DNA from: Methylovulum sp.
Lineage (GTDB): Bacteria > Pseudomonadota > Gammaproteobacteria > Methylococcales > Methylomonadaceae
DNA length: 11,698 bases
Direction: 5' to 3'
Assembly: GCA_016919605.1 (NCBI GenBank)
Contig: JACXTQ010000324.1
Location: 1 to 11,698 of the forward strand
Shown: in pieces, positions 1 to 6,925 of the stretch
Layout of the letters: the number at the start of each line of letters is the position of its first letter
Position numbering within the stretch: position 1 is the first letter of the stretch
The notes under the pieces: generated by a model
Told to the model about the DNA's origin: nothing
The model's input: the letters and a program-made list of their open reading frames with translations, nothing else
Database searches by the model: none
Program-made: the position numbers and the translations under genes

Positions 1-2
1 AC

Positions 3-1397
3 AACCGCACGGAAGTGTTCCCCGAACCGCTCACGTTTGACACGATTTCCTTGGCCGGCACCAACCTGCATGGGCACAGCTTCAACCATTTTTTCCCTTG
101 GCAAGTGCATGAAGACGGCTCTATGCTGGAATTGGTCAACCATATCGGGCGGCATGAATTGGGCGGCTCTTATGTCGATGCGGTGTTTACTGATGATCCG
201 GTCTTGACCTATTTGACCAGCAATTCCAATCCCAACAAAATCAGCAATCTTTTGCAAATCAGCCAAGACCCGACTAACCCCAATTTTTTTATCGGCATTA
301 ACGCGCCAGAATTTGGCACCCATGCCGCCGGACAAATCGTGCGCCTAAGAAATGTCGCCCCGAATTACAATGCCGACCAGATGACGGTCGATTATCTCAC
401 CGACATCAGCACCTCATCGTTTGTCGCTGACGGGGCCACACCGCCACCCCAAAATTCAGGCCATTACCGCGACCCTGGGATATTATCGAACGGCACCTTG
501 ATTGCGGCACATACCTTTGAAACCCGCCGAGACCACGATGAAGGCACCCATACCGCCGATTATTCGGACACTTACCCGCAAGCCCGTTATGCGTTCCGCT
601 TGCGCACCTTAAAACAACTGCCCAATGGCACTTGGGCGGCAGACCAGCCCTTAACCAACGGCATCACTAAAAATATCACCTATTACGGCCCTGATTCTTT
701 ATTCCATATTTCCAGTGAACTCTGGGAACTGCAACCTGTTGAAGTCAAAGCCACCCCTAAACCCGCCAAACTACAGCCGGTGTTGGATACACCTGAACAG
801 CAAGTGTTGCAAGAAGAAGGGGTGGACGAAGCCAACCTGCGCCAATATCTGAAAAGCCACGGCTTGGCGTTGGCGATTATGCGCAATGTCACCACCCGCG
901 ACCACAGCGACAAGCAACAACCGTTTAATCTGGCGGTGGCGGGTTCCGGTACGCAAACCGTGACCCCTACCGGTAAAGTCTATGAAGTGGCGCATTTCCA
1001 AGCTTTTCAGGCTGACCAATTGCGTGGCTGGACTGGCGGTTATTCCACCACGCCCAAACCAGGCCGCCGCGTCTTAGGGCAGCCGTTGCACAGCGTCACC
1101 GCCAATATACCCGAAGCGGCGGGCGCACCTAAAGGCAGCGTCAAAATTGCCAGTGACGGTTCGGTCGCCATGCTGTTGCCGACCCGCCGCGCCCTTGCTT
1201 GGCAGTTGACCGACACTCAAGGCCATTTTGTGGTCAGGGAACGCAACTGGTTGTCCATGCAGCCGGGTGAAATCCGCACCTGCCCATCTTGCCACGGAGT
1301 CAACAGCAGCGACCAAATCGGCGACCCAACACCGCTCAACAAACCGGAAGCACTGCGTGAATTGCTGACTTATCTGAAAGCTAACGGCAGTTTGTAA
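3..1397 (+). CDS. HzsA-related protein with C-terminal c-type heme site (5' partial)
   Basis: The reading frame is open to the left edge of the window, so this is the C-terminal part of a larger protein. A GTG at position 15 exists but probably is not the true start, because protein-like sequence continues upstream of it. About 460 residues are visible. They include WQVHEDGS and NHIGRHELGG near the beginning and YRDPGILSNGTLIAAHT further on, with propeller-like character. Near the end GEIRTCPSCHG supplies a CxxCH heme c attachment motif (TGC at 1281). From memory these blocks resemble proteins annotated as HzsA-related (hydrazine synthase alpha-like middle domain), which are widespread outside anammox bacteria and have no proven hydrazine chemistry. 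A CxxCH protein would be matured in the periplasm, but the signal peptide, if any, lies outside the window. It converges on the Rieske gene across a hairpin. The family assignment is moderate; the heme motif is certain by sequence. Confidence 0.7.
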   Translation, partial: NRTEVFPEPLTFDTISLAGTNLHGHSFNHFFPWQVHEDGSMLELVNHIGRHELGGSYVDAVFTDDPVLTYLTSNSNPNKISNLLQISQDPTNPNFFIGINAPEFGTHAAGQIVRLRNVAPNYNADQMTVDYLTDISTSSFVADGATPPPQNSGHYRDPGILSNGTLIAAHTFETRRDHDEGTHTADYSDTYPQARYAFRLRTLKQLPNGTWAADQPLTNGITKNITYYGPDSLFHISSELWELQPVEVKATPKPAKLQPVLDTPEQQVLQEEGVDEANLRQYLKSHGLALAIMRNVTTRDHSDKQQPFNLAVAGSGTQTVTPTGKVYEVAHFQAFQADQLRGWTGGYSTTPKPGRRVLGQPLHSVTANIPEAAGAPKGSVKIASDGSVAMLLPTRRALAWQLTDTQGHFVVRERNWLSMQPGEIRTCPSCHGVNSSDQIGDPTPLNKPEALRELLTYLKANGSL

Positions 1398-1406
1398 GTG
1401 CTTGAC

Positions 1407-1437
1407 GGGGCGGGCATAGCGGTTTTATGCCCGCCCC
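1407..1437. terminator. Hairpin between convergent genes, possible bidirectional terminator
   Basis: A perfect 12-bp inverted repeat (GGGGCGGGCATA at 1407-1418, its complement at 1426-1437) flanks a 7-base loop. It sits in the 47-base gap between the stop of the HzsA-related gene and the stop of the Rieske gene, where a shared terminator is expected. Neither strand shows a clear T-tract after the stem, so intrinsic termination is inferred from position and stem strength only; it could instead be an RNA 3'-end stabiliser. Confidence 0.55.
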
Positions 1438-1444
1438 CAACAAC

Positions 1445-1765
1445 CTAATCCCAACGGTCATCCTTAACCTGTATCACGCCGTTTTCAATACGCAGCGGAA
1501 AACAGGCGACATCCTCATACGCCGGGGCGGACTTGACCGCCCCAGTCTTGACACAAAACCGCGCCCCATGCCGTGGGCAGATTATCTCATCCCCGTCCAA
1601 CACACCGCTGGCGATTTCCGCGCCATCGTGGGTACAGACATCTTCAATCGCATAACACGCGCCATCAATCTTAAACACGGCGACATCCGTGCCATCGACA
1701 TCTGCAACTATCCGCTCACCGTCTGCCAAAGCACGTTCGGCAATCACATCCACCCAATCCGACAT
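1445..1765 (-). CDS. Rieske [2Fe-2S] ferredoxin, SUF-associated
   Basis: A 106-residue soluble Rieske-type ferredoxin. The two cluster-binding boxes are intact: C44-T-H46 (CTHDG) and C63-P-R-H66 (CPRHG), giving two cysteine and two histidine ligands for a [2Fe-2S] cluster. No signal peptide or membrane segment is present, so it should act in the cytoplasm as an electron carrier. Length and layout match small proteins annotated as non-heme iron oxygenase ferredoxin subunit, which often close sufBCDSU operons. The ATG at 1765 follows the rsmJ stop by 11 bases, and a GAGGG-like ribosome binding site overlaps that stop, so the two genes are probably co-transcribed. It is the last gene of the run, before the hairpin at 1407-1437. 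Its exact partner is unknown; supplying electrons to or receiving a cluster from the SUF system is inference. Confidence 0.9.
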   Translation of the reverse strand: MSDWVDVIAERALADGERIVADVDGTDVAVFKIDGACYAIEDVCTHDGAEIASGVLDGDEIICPRHGARFCVKTGAVKSAPAYEDVACFPLRIENGVIQVKDDRWD

Positions 1766-1776
1766 CGCCTAAGCCC

Positions 1777-2553
1777 TCATTTTAAAAAAACGTCATAACG
1801 CAATAACTTGCCGTGAAAACTATCGCTCGGTTTGCCACCGCCCAACGGCGGCGCATAATCGGGGCATTTCACCACCACCCGCTTACCCGTGGCCTCCAGG
1901 GCGGCGGCAAACAAAGCGTCCTTATCCTCATCATCACCCAATAAATCACGCAACACCATCATGGATTTTTTGGCCAGCGCCGATTTTTTGCGTTTGGGCG
2001 GGAACATCGGGTCAAGATAAATACAGTCCGGCGGTTCAGGCAAGGAAGCCAACAATTCTATAGCATTGCCCGCCAACAAGGTGGGCGGCTGTAGCTGCAA
2101 GCGTTGCATCCAGTCCGCTTGCGCCAAGCGCTTAAAACCATCGGCCAGCAAGGCGGCCATCAGCGGCGAGCGCTCTATGCACAGTAGCTCATAACCCATA
2201 CGGAAAATATGCAGGCTGTCTTGCCCCCAGCCCGTGGTCGCATCGACGACAGTTTTGGTTTTGCGCCCCAAAGCTTTCGCCAACGCCCCGTCCTTAGGGG
2301 CGGGCCACGAACGTTGTTCGCCTTGGCGTGGCTCAATATCAACCGCCATGCCGCCTTTTTTAAGCAATTCATGATCGAGCAGTTTTAACATGCCCTCGCG
2401 CCAGCTTAAGAAAAAAGCCTCGTGTTGGTCGAAACCTATGTCCGCGCTGTTTCTTAGCGGCACGGCCAGCTGTTCGGCCAAGTGCACAAACGGCAGAGGA
2501 TCGCCGTGGTTTTCATAAAGCACGGCGAGTTTTCCGGTATAAGGATGGGTCAT
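1777..2553 (-). CDS. rsmJ: 16S rRNA (guanine(1516)-N(2))-methyltransferase RsmJ
   Basis: A 258-residue class I SAM-dependent methyltransferase that matches RsmJ, which methylates N2 of G1516 in 16S rRNA of the small ribosomal subunit. The SAM-binding motif I is VVDATTGWGQD (about residues 102-112). An acidic strand-2 end follows (CIER), and the catalytic motif IV is YLDPMFPPK (179-187). The later block KRVVVKCPDYAPPL (224-237) is characteristic of RsmJ. Length is close to the usual 250 residues. The gene lies 56 bases after sufU and 11 bases before the Rieske gene, all on the same strand, so it is embedded in the tail of the suf gene run, an unusual place for a ribosome modification gene. The ribosome binding site before the ATG at 2553 is weak. 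Confidence 0.92.
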   Translation of the reverse strand: MTHPYTGKLAVLYENHGDPLPFVHLAEQLAVPLRNSADIGFDQHEAFFLSWREGMLKLLDHELLKKGGMAVDIEPRQGEQRSWPAPKDGALAKALGRKTKTVVDATTGWGQDSLHIFRMGYELLCIERSPLMAALLADGFKRLAQADWMQRLQLQPPTLLAGNAIELLASLPEPPDCIYLDPMFPPKRKKSALAKKSMMVLRDLLGDDEDKDALFAAALEATGKRVVVKCPDYAPPLGGGKPSDSFHGKLLRYDVFLK

Positions 2554-2609
2554 GGCCGGTACGGGGCAGCCCTGTCAGTTCTCAAGCGCATAGGCTGGCG
2601 GGTGGGGAG

Positions 2610-3062
2610 TTATTCGGTGGAAATGGCTTGGGTTTCATTCTTTAACGCGGCATCCAGCGTATGCCAAGCCAAGGTCGCGCACTTGACGCGGGCCGGATAC
2701 TCGCGCACCCCCGCCAACACCGCCAACTTGCCCACCGCTTCCAATTGGAGGTCTTCGCTTTTGCCGGTGGTCATGTCATGGAAAGTCTTAAACAAGACTT
2801 GTGCTTCCGCTTCGGTCTTGCCTTTGATAATCTCCGTCATCAACGACACCGAGGCGGTGGAAATGGCGCAACCGGAACCTTGAAAACTGGCATCTTGTAT
2901 GGTGTCACCCGCCATTTTCAGATACAGCGTCAGGCGGTCGCCACATAAGGGGTTAAAGCCTTCGACCTTACGGTCGGCGTTATCAATAACCCGAAAATTG
3001 CGCGGGTTACGGTTATGGTCAAATATCACCTCTTGATAGAGGTCGCGTAGGTCTTCAAACAT
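2610..3062 (-). CDS. sufU: SufU, zinc-dependent sulfurtransferase for SUF
   Basis: A 150-residue IscU/NifU-like protein of the SufU type. It accepts persulfide sulfur from SufS and passes it to the SufBCD scaffold. The zinc ligands known from Bacillus SufU are all present: C40 and D42 (NPLCGDR), C65 (GSGCAIS) and C128 (VKCATLAW). The stretch between the second and third cysteine is long, as in SufU and unlike IscU. The frame is open further upstream to 3212, but the start at ATG 3062 is chosen because it gives the canonical N-terminus MFEDLRDLYQ and avoids overlap with hicA, whose stop lies 16 bases upstream. The ribosome binding site (AGAG) is weak. Position after sufS is typical, except that hicBA and a small ORF are wedged between. 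The group uses SufU here rather than SufE, since no sufE is visible. Confidence 0.93.
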   Translation of the reverse strand: MFEDLRDLYQEVIFDHNRNPRNFRVIDNADRKVEGFNPLCGDRLTLYLKMAGDTIQDASFQGSGCAISTASVSLMTEIIKGKTEAEAQVLFKTFHDMTTGKSEDLQLEAVGKLAVLAGVREYPARVKCATLAWHTLDAALKNETQAISTE

Positions 3063-3078
3063 GGTAGTCTCTGTTCGT

Positions 3079-3321
3079 TTATTCAGAATAGAAATGCGGA
3101 TAAAGTTGCTCCACACTGATGTAACGGCTGGCTTGGCGCATAATCGCTTTGCACGTTCCTGTATCCAGCTCGTCATGATTGGGGATAGGCAGTAGCTGTT
3201 TTTGGCCTGCAACCATCGGTATCATTTTAATGTGGCTACCACGTTGGGAAGCAACCATAAAGCCAAATCCGTTCAAAATAGCTAAAATCTGCTTAGCGGT
3301 CAAACGTTTTAATGTTGGCAC
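3079..3321 (-). CDS. hicA: HicA-family mRNA interferase toxin
   Basis: An 80-residue HicA toxin with a GTG start. HicA proteins have a double-stranded RNA-binding-like fold and cleave mRNA on translating cells; the catalytic histidine sits in a GSH motif. Here RGSHIKM gives H30, and the C-terminal blocks IPNHDELDTGT and ASRYIS are typical of the family. The start overlaps the end of the upstream hicB by 13 bases, an arrangement that implies translational coupling with the antitoxin made first. The stop lies 16 bases before sufU. It is therefore inside the suf transcription unit, between sufS and sufU. The gene appears complete, with no frameshift. Activity is inferred from motifs only. Confidence 0.9.
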   Translation of the reverse strand: MPTLKRLTAKQILAILNGFGFMVASQRGSHIKMIPMVAGQKQLLPIPNHDELDTGTCKAIMRQASRYISVEQLYPHFYSE

Positions 3322-3539
3322 ACAGAAGCCATTTCGTAATTGACGACAATTGGCGGATTCGGTGCAAACCCTAACGTTGCTAAATCCTCGCCTTCCAAAT
3401 GCAAAGCGACGGCCTCGCGTAAGTTTGCGGTCACTTCATCTAAAGTCAAGCCTTGGGTGACAATGGGCAACTCAACGCATTCGGCGACAAAGCCGGATTG
3501 TTCGCCTTGATGTATATGGGCTTTGATAGTATAAAACAT
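3309..3539 (-). CDS. hicB: HicB-family antitoxin
   Basis: A 76-residue HicB-type antitoxin that should bind and neutralise the HicA encoded immediately downstream. The N-terminal partial RNase H-like fold is recognisable in GFVAECVELP followed by TQGLTLDEVTANLREAV, the standard HicB pattern (EhPEhpg..tqG.t.eEa..nl.eA). The reading frame also opens with TTG at 3542, but ATG at 3539 is preferred because an AGGAA ribosome binding site stands about nine bases ahead. No separate DNA-binding domain is obvious at this length, so autoregulation may need both proteins. The start overlaps the stop of an upstream 57-codon ORF (TGATG) and the end overlaps hicA. Many homologues carry the misleading name 2-oxoisovalerate dehydrogenase subunit; nothing here supports an enzyme. 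Confidence 0.87.
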   Translation of the reverse strand: MFYTIKAHIHQGEQSGFVAECVELPIVTQGLTLDEVTANLREAVALHLEGEDLATLGFAPNPPIVVNYEMASVCQH

Positions 3540-3712
3540 CAAACATTCCTTTTACTGTCGTTATTCGTTAGCAATCGGCTGGTACTACGGATGCCATCAA
3601 CATAAGCCACAGCGTCAACATCTGCAAAACTGTCTAAAGGCTGTAAGACGGCAAGAAATGATGTTAGGCCGTTCACTACCGTTTGTGGGTTAAGCTGTTC
3701 TACTGCTTCCAT
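3539..3712 (-). CDS. Unrecognised small ORF between sufS and hicB
   Basis: An open frame of 57 codons runs from ATG 3712 to a TGA that overlaps the hicB start as TGATG. I do not recognise the product. It begins MEAVEQLNPQTVVNGL, has a hydrophobic and acidic middle (SFLAVLQPLDSFADVDAVAYVDG) and ends with a basic and polar tail. It has no signal peptide or transmembrane helix. The frame is open for seven codons before the ATG (KWLVNDA), and no good ribosome binding site precedes ATG 3712. It could therefore be a remnant of a longer gene whose 5' part was lost when the cassette landed beside sufS. Arguments for a real gene are the tight coupling to hicB and the protein-like composition. Confidence 0.4.
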   Translation of the reverse strand: MEAVEQLNPQTVVNGLTSFLAVLQPLDSFADVDAVAYVDGIRSTSRLLTNNDSKRNV

Positions 3713-3741
3713 AGCGTCGTTGACCAGCCATTTTCAACCAT

Positions 3742-4965
3742 TTACCCAAACACCTCAATCAACCCCCTAATCCCGGCCATCAGCACATCAACTTCTTCCT
3801 TAGTATTATACATGGCAAACGAGGCCCGTGCGGTGGCGGGAATCTGGTAATAGTCCATCACTGGCATGGCGCAATGGTGCCCTGCCCTGATGGCGATACC
3901 CAAACTCTCCAGCATCGTACCGATGTCGTGGGGGTGGATGCGCTCCAGCACAAACGACAGTATCGCGCCTTTTTCCGCCGCTTCGCCAATGATGCGCAGG
4001 CCTTTGATTTGTTGGGCCTGTTCGGTGGCATAAGCCAGCAATGTTGCTTCGTAATCGGCGATGGCGGCCATGCCGATGTCGTTTAGGTAGTCGATGGCCG
4101 CGCCTAAGCCGACCACATCGGCGATATTGGGCGTACCGGCTTCAAATTTATGCGGCAATCCGGCGTAAGTGCTTTTTTCAAAGGTGACGGTTTTAATCAT
4201 ATCGCCGCCGCCTTGGTAAGGGGGCATGGCTTCCAATAGGGCTTGTTTGCCGTATAACACGCCGATGCCCGATGGCCCATAAAGCTTATGGCCTGAGAAC
4301 ACATAAAAATCGCAATCCAGCGCTTGCACGTCAACCCCGATATGCGGGATAGCCTGGGCGCCATCCAACATGACGGGGATGCCTTGGGCATGGGCGGCGG
4401 CGATGATCTTTTGCACGGGATTGATAGTGCCCAGCGCGTTGGACATGTGGACGACAGCCACCAAGCGGGTCTTCTCGTTTAATAAGGCCGCGAACGCGTC
4501 ATAAAGCAATTCGCCTTGGACATTCATCGGCGCGACTTTCAGCACCGCGCCGGTTTGTTCGCACAGCATTTGCCACGGTACGATATTGGAATGATGCTCC
4601 ATAGCGGTGATGACAATCTCATCCCCGGCCTTAATGTTGGCCCTACCAAAGGTTTGGGCGATAAGGTTGATGGCTTCGGTCGCACCCCTGACAAAAATAA
4701 TTTCTTTGTGGCTGGCCGCGTTGATGAACGAGCGCACTTTTTCCCGTGCCGCTTCAAACTTATCGGTTGAACGCACGCTTAAGGTATGCACACCGCGATG
4801 GATGTTGGCGTAATCATGGCGGTATAAGTGGCTGATGCTGTCAATGACGGTATTGGGTTTTTGGCAACTGGCGGCATTGTCGAGATAAACCAGCGGTTTG
4901 TTACGGATTTTTTCCGCCAAAATCGGAAAGTCGGCGCGGATTTTTGCTACGGGAAAATTTGTCAT
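3742..4965 (-). CDS. sufS: Cysteine desulfurase SufS
   Basis: A 407-residue PLP-dependent group II cysteine desulfurase that converts L-cysteine to L-alanine and leaves a persulfide for SufU. Visible residues include H124 (MEHHSNIVPWQ, PLP stacking), D201 (LDGAQAIPH, pyridine N partner), K227 (FSGHKLYGP, Schiff-base lysine) and C365 (RAGHHCAMP, persulfide cysteine). All are one residue offset from E. coli SufS K226 and C364. The frame extends upstream to 5154, but that extension runs through a Uma2 gene on the other strand. ATG 4965 gives the standard N-terminus with KIRADFPIL and the normal family length. A perfect TATAAT lies 46-51 bases upstream, so sufS probably has its own promoter. It is followed, on the same strand, by a small ORF, hicB, hicA and sufU. 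Confidence 0.95.
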   Translation of the reverse strand: MTNFPVAKIRADFPILAEKIRNKPLVYLDNAASCQKPNTVIDSISHLYRHDYANIHRGVHTLSVRSTDKFEAAREKVRSFINAASHKEIIFVRGATEAINLIAQTFGRANIKAGDEIVITAMEHHSNIVPWQMLCEQTGAVLKVAPMNVQGELLYDAFAALLNEKTRLVAVVHMSNALGTINPVQKIIAAAHAQGIPVMLDGAQAIPHIGVDVQALDCDFYVFSGHKLYGPSGIGVLYGKQALLEAMPPYQGGGDMIKTVTFEKSTYAGLPHKFEAGTPNIADVVGLGAAIDYLNDIGMAAIADYEATLLAYATEQAQQIKGLRIIGEAAEKGAILSFVLERIHPHDIGTMLESLGIAIRAGHHCAMPVMDYYQIPATARASFAMYNTKEEVDVLMAGIRGLIEVFG

Positions 4966-4989
4966 GATTCGTCTTAAGTTTCTGAGAGG

Positions 4990-5018
4990 TTGCAAATGAA
5001 CGGGCAACGCATTATATT
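4990..5018 (+). promoter_or_regulatory. Putative promoter of the plus-strand Uma2 gene
   Basis: TTGCAA (4990-4995) and TATATT (5013-5018) are separated by 17 bases, matching the sigma-70 consensus at 4/6 and 5/6 positions. A transcript would start near 5025, ahead of the preferred Uma2 ATG at 5051 and after the alternative start at 5021. The -10 shares bases with the minus-strand TATAAT of sufS, so the two promoters would compete for polymerase. Confidence 0.4.
5011..5016 (-). promoter_or_regulatory. Putative sufS promoter -10 element
   Basis: The minus strand reads TATAAT, a perfect -10 hexamer, 46-51 bases before the sufS ATG. No good -35 is found at the usual distance (the sequence there is near CCCGAT), so an activator may be needed or the match may be chance. 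It matters because an antisense Uma2 gene separates sufS from sufD, making read-through from sufCD the only other source of sufS transcript. It overlaps the plus-strand -10 of the Uma2 gene. Confidence 0.35.
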
Positions 5019-5050
5019 TAATGGTAAATGAAATCGGGTTTGATGCACTT

Positions 5051-5611
5051 ATGGCTACTGTTAATCCTACAAAACACCTGACCAACCTTAATGAATGGCG
5101 CAGATTGGGCGAGGCGGCCATTTTTCCGCCAGAAAGCCGCGTGGAACTTATCAACGGAGAAATTTTGGATATGGCACCGATAGGCTTTAATCATGCGGGT
5201 CATGTTATCCGTCTACTTAATTTTTTTGCACCACGGGTTGCTGATAAGGCATTAATTAACGCCCAAAATCCGCTCCAGCTCGGCGACTTGTCAGAGCCGG
5301 AACCGGATTTCATGCTATTAAAGCCGAACGCCGATTATTACTCTTCCCGCCACCCCATCGCCGATGACGTGCTGTTACTGATCGAAGTCGCCGACACCTC
5401 GTTAAAATTTGACCAAAACCAGAAGCTGCGCTTATATGCCCTGCACGGCATTGCCGAATACTGGTTGCTCAATCTTAACGAGATGTGCCTGGAAGTCTAT
5501 CGTAAGCCCCACGGCGAGGTGTATGCGGAAAAAATGACCCTTTATGCCGACGATAGCGTCACCTTATCGCAACTGCCGACCCTTTGCATCCCTGTTGCCG
5601 CTATCTTATAA
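5051..5611 (+). CDS. Uma2-family protein (PD-(D/E)XK nuclease fold)
   Basis: A 186-residue Uma2-family (DUF820) protein, a family with a restriction-endonuclease-like fold that is abundant in cyanobacteria and some gammaproteobacteria and has no settled biological role. The core is complete: VELINGEILDMAPIG near residues 31-45, the acidic EPEPDFMLL with D86, LLIEVADTS with E112, K125 in DQNQKLRLYALHG, and the terminal EYWLLNL strand. These fit the D...ExK catalytic pattern. The frame also opens at ATG 5021, but ATG 5051 is preferred because it lies downstream of the putative transcript start. The gene is the only one on the plus strand inside the suf locus. Its TAA overlaps the sufD TAA tail to tail, within the palindrome TTATAA at 5606-5611. 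Insertion between sufD and sufS in reverse is inferred. Confidence 0.85.
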   Translation: MATVNPTKHLTNLNEWRRLGEAAIFPPESRVELINGEILDMAPIGFNHAGHVIRLLNFFAPRVADKALINAQNPLQLGDLSEPEPDFMLLKPNADYYSSRHPIADDVLLLIEVADTSLKFDQNQKLRLYALHGIAEYWLLNLNEMCLEVYRKPHGEVYAEKMTLYADDSVTLSQLPTLCIPVAAIL

Positions 5612-6925
5612 CCAATCTTGGTTAATGCCTTGCTGCGGAAAACGGGCCAACACCTGCGCCAGCACTAATTCATGCAGGGCTTTGACCTTCACCTTATCGA
5701 CCATTTCATTGGCAAACGCAAACGTTAGCATATTTCTGGCCGTCTCTTCATCAATACAACGCGATTGCAGATAAAACACCGATTTTTCATCTAATTGCCC
5801 GACCGTCACGCCGTGGCCGCATTTGACATCATCGGCATAGATTTCTAGTTGCGGCTTGGTGTCGGCTTCGGCATCGGCGGATAACAGCAAGTTGCGGTTA
5901 TTCATGGTCGAATCGGTCTTTTGGGCATTTTCGGCCACCACCACGCGGCCTTGAAACACGCCTCTGGCGCGGTCAGCCAAGACCCCTTTGTAGGTTTCGC
6001 GGCTAATACCGTAGGGCTGGTTGTGGTTGATGCGCGTATGGTTGTCGATGTGTTGGCGTTTGCCCCCCAGATACAGGCCGTTAAGCTCACATTCCGCCGC
6101 TTGCGCCAAGTCGGTATGGATGTCCGAACGCGCCAGTAAACCACCAAAAGCAAAATTATGGTGGTTGCAACGGGCATCCCGCGCTTGTTTGATATACAAG
6201 CCACCAAAATGATAGGCTTGCTCCGATTCGCACTGCACCTTATAAGCGGTCAGGCTGGCATTCTGCCCGACCACCGCCTCAGTCACCGCCACCGACAAAT
6301 AACCAACAGCCGTACCGACAAAAGTCTCCACCCATTGCGCCGCAGCCTGATCGCCCAACACCAACAGATTGCGCGTGGTCGCCAAGGCCCCCTCTTGGGT
6401 GACGATATGCAGGCATTGGATAGGCTTGTCTAACACCACTTGCGCGGGGATATGCACAAACACACCATCCGTAAAACAGGCATTATTGAACGCGATAAAA
6501 CCATGTTCGGCACTGTTTACCGCCGTACCGAAATAAGAGGCTAGCCGTTCGTCAGCCTCTTGCAAAGCCTCAGCCATGCCCACTACCTGCACGGTAGCGG
6601 GTAAACCGTGTAGTTGTGACAACGCCGCGCAAAAATGCCCGTCCACCAACACCAGCGACCACGCATCCGCCAATTGGTATTGCCTTAACCACTCGGCATC
6701 AATGACGGGGGTGGCCGCCGCCAACACCGGGGCAAAGTTTTTTTTGTCCAGAGCGGACACATTGCTATAACGCCAGTCCTCTTCACGCGGGGTAGGGAAA
6801 CCGTGGCTGGCAAAACGTGCGCAAGCCTCCGCTCTAATGTCTTGCAACCACGCCAAGGATTGCCCAGGCAACACCGCAGACAGCGCCGGATACGCGGCCA
6901 GATAAGGGTTCAATACTGTACTCAT
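5606..6925 (-). CDS. sufD: SufD, SUF scaffold subunit
   Basis: A 439-residue SufD, the beta-helical partner of SufB in the SufBC2D complex where the nascent iron-sulfur cluster is assembled in the cytoplasm. Diagnostic features are the N-terminal REEDWRYSNV block (about 47-56), the central beta-helix region, and the C-terminal KPQLEIYADDVKCGHGVTVG block (357-376) with H371, equivalent to the E. coli SufD H360 implicated at the SufB-SufD interface. Length matches the family (E. coli 423). The ATG at 6925 overlaps the sufC stop as ATGA, a classic translational coupling. The stop overlaps that of the antisense Uma2 gene, leaving no room for an intergenic terminator. No missing key residue was seen. 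Confidence 0.95.
   Translation of the reverse strand: MSTVLNPYLAAYPALSAVLPGQSLAWLQDIRAEACARFASHGFPTPREEDWRYSNVSALDKKNFAPVLAAATPVIDAEWLRQYQLADAWSLVLVDGHFCAALSQLHGLPATVQVVGMAEALQEADERLASYFGTAVNSAEHGFIAFNNACFTDGVFVHIPAQVVLDKPIQCLHIVTQEGALATTRNLLVLGDQAAAQWVETFVGTAVGYLSVAVTEAVVGQNASLTAYKVQCESEQAYHFGGLYIKQARDARCNHHNFAFGGLLARSDIHTDLAQAAECELNGLYLGGKRQHIDNHTRINHNQPYGISRETYKGVLADRARGVFQGRVVVAENAQKTDSTMNNRNLLLSADAEADTKPQLEIYADDVKCGHGVTVGQLDEKSVFYLQSRCIDEETARNMLTFAFANEMVDKVKVKALHELVLAQVLARFPQQGINQDWL

Noticed and set aside
1427..1798. 123-codon open frame on the plus strand opposite the Rieske gene
   Set aside because: The minus strand encodes a complete Rieske ferredoxin with both ligand boxes, so the plus-strand frame is a shadow.
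3063..3212. N-terminal extension of sufU by 50 codons
   Set aside because: It overlaps hicA in another frame and is not SufU-like; the ATG at 3062 fits the family exactly.
4966..5154. N-terminal extension of sufS by 63 codons
   Set aside because: It crosses the Uma2 gene on the other strand, has no family similarity and would exceed the normal SufS length; ATG 4965 gives the canonical start.
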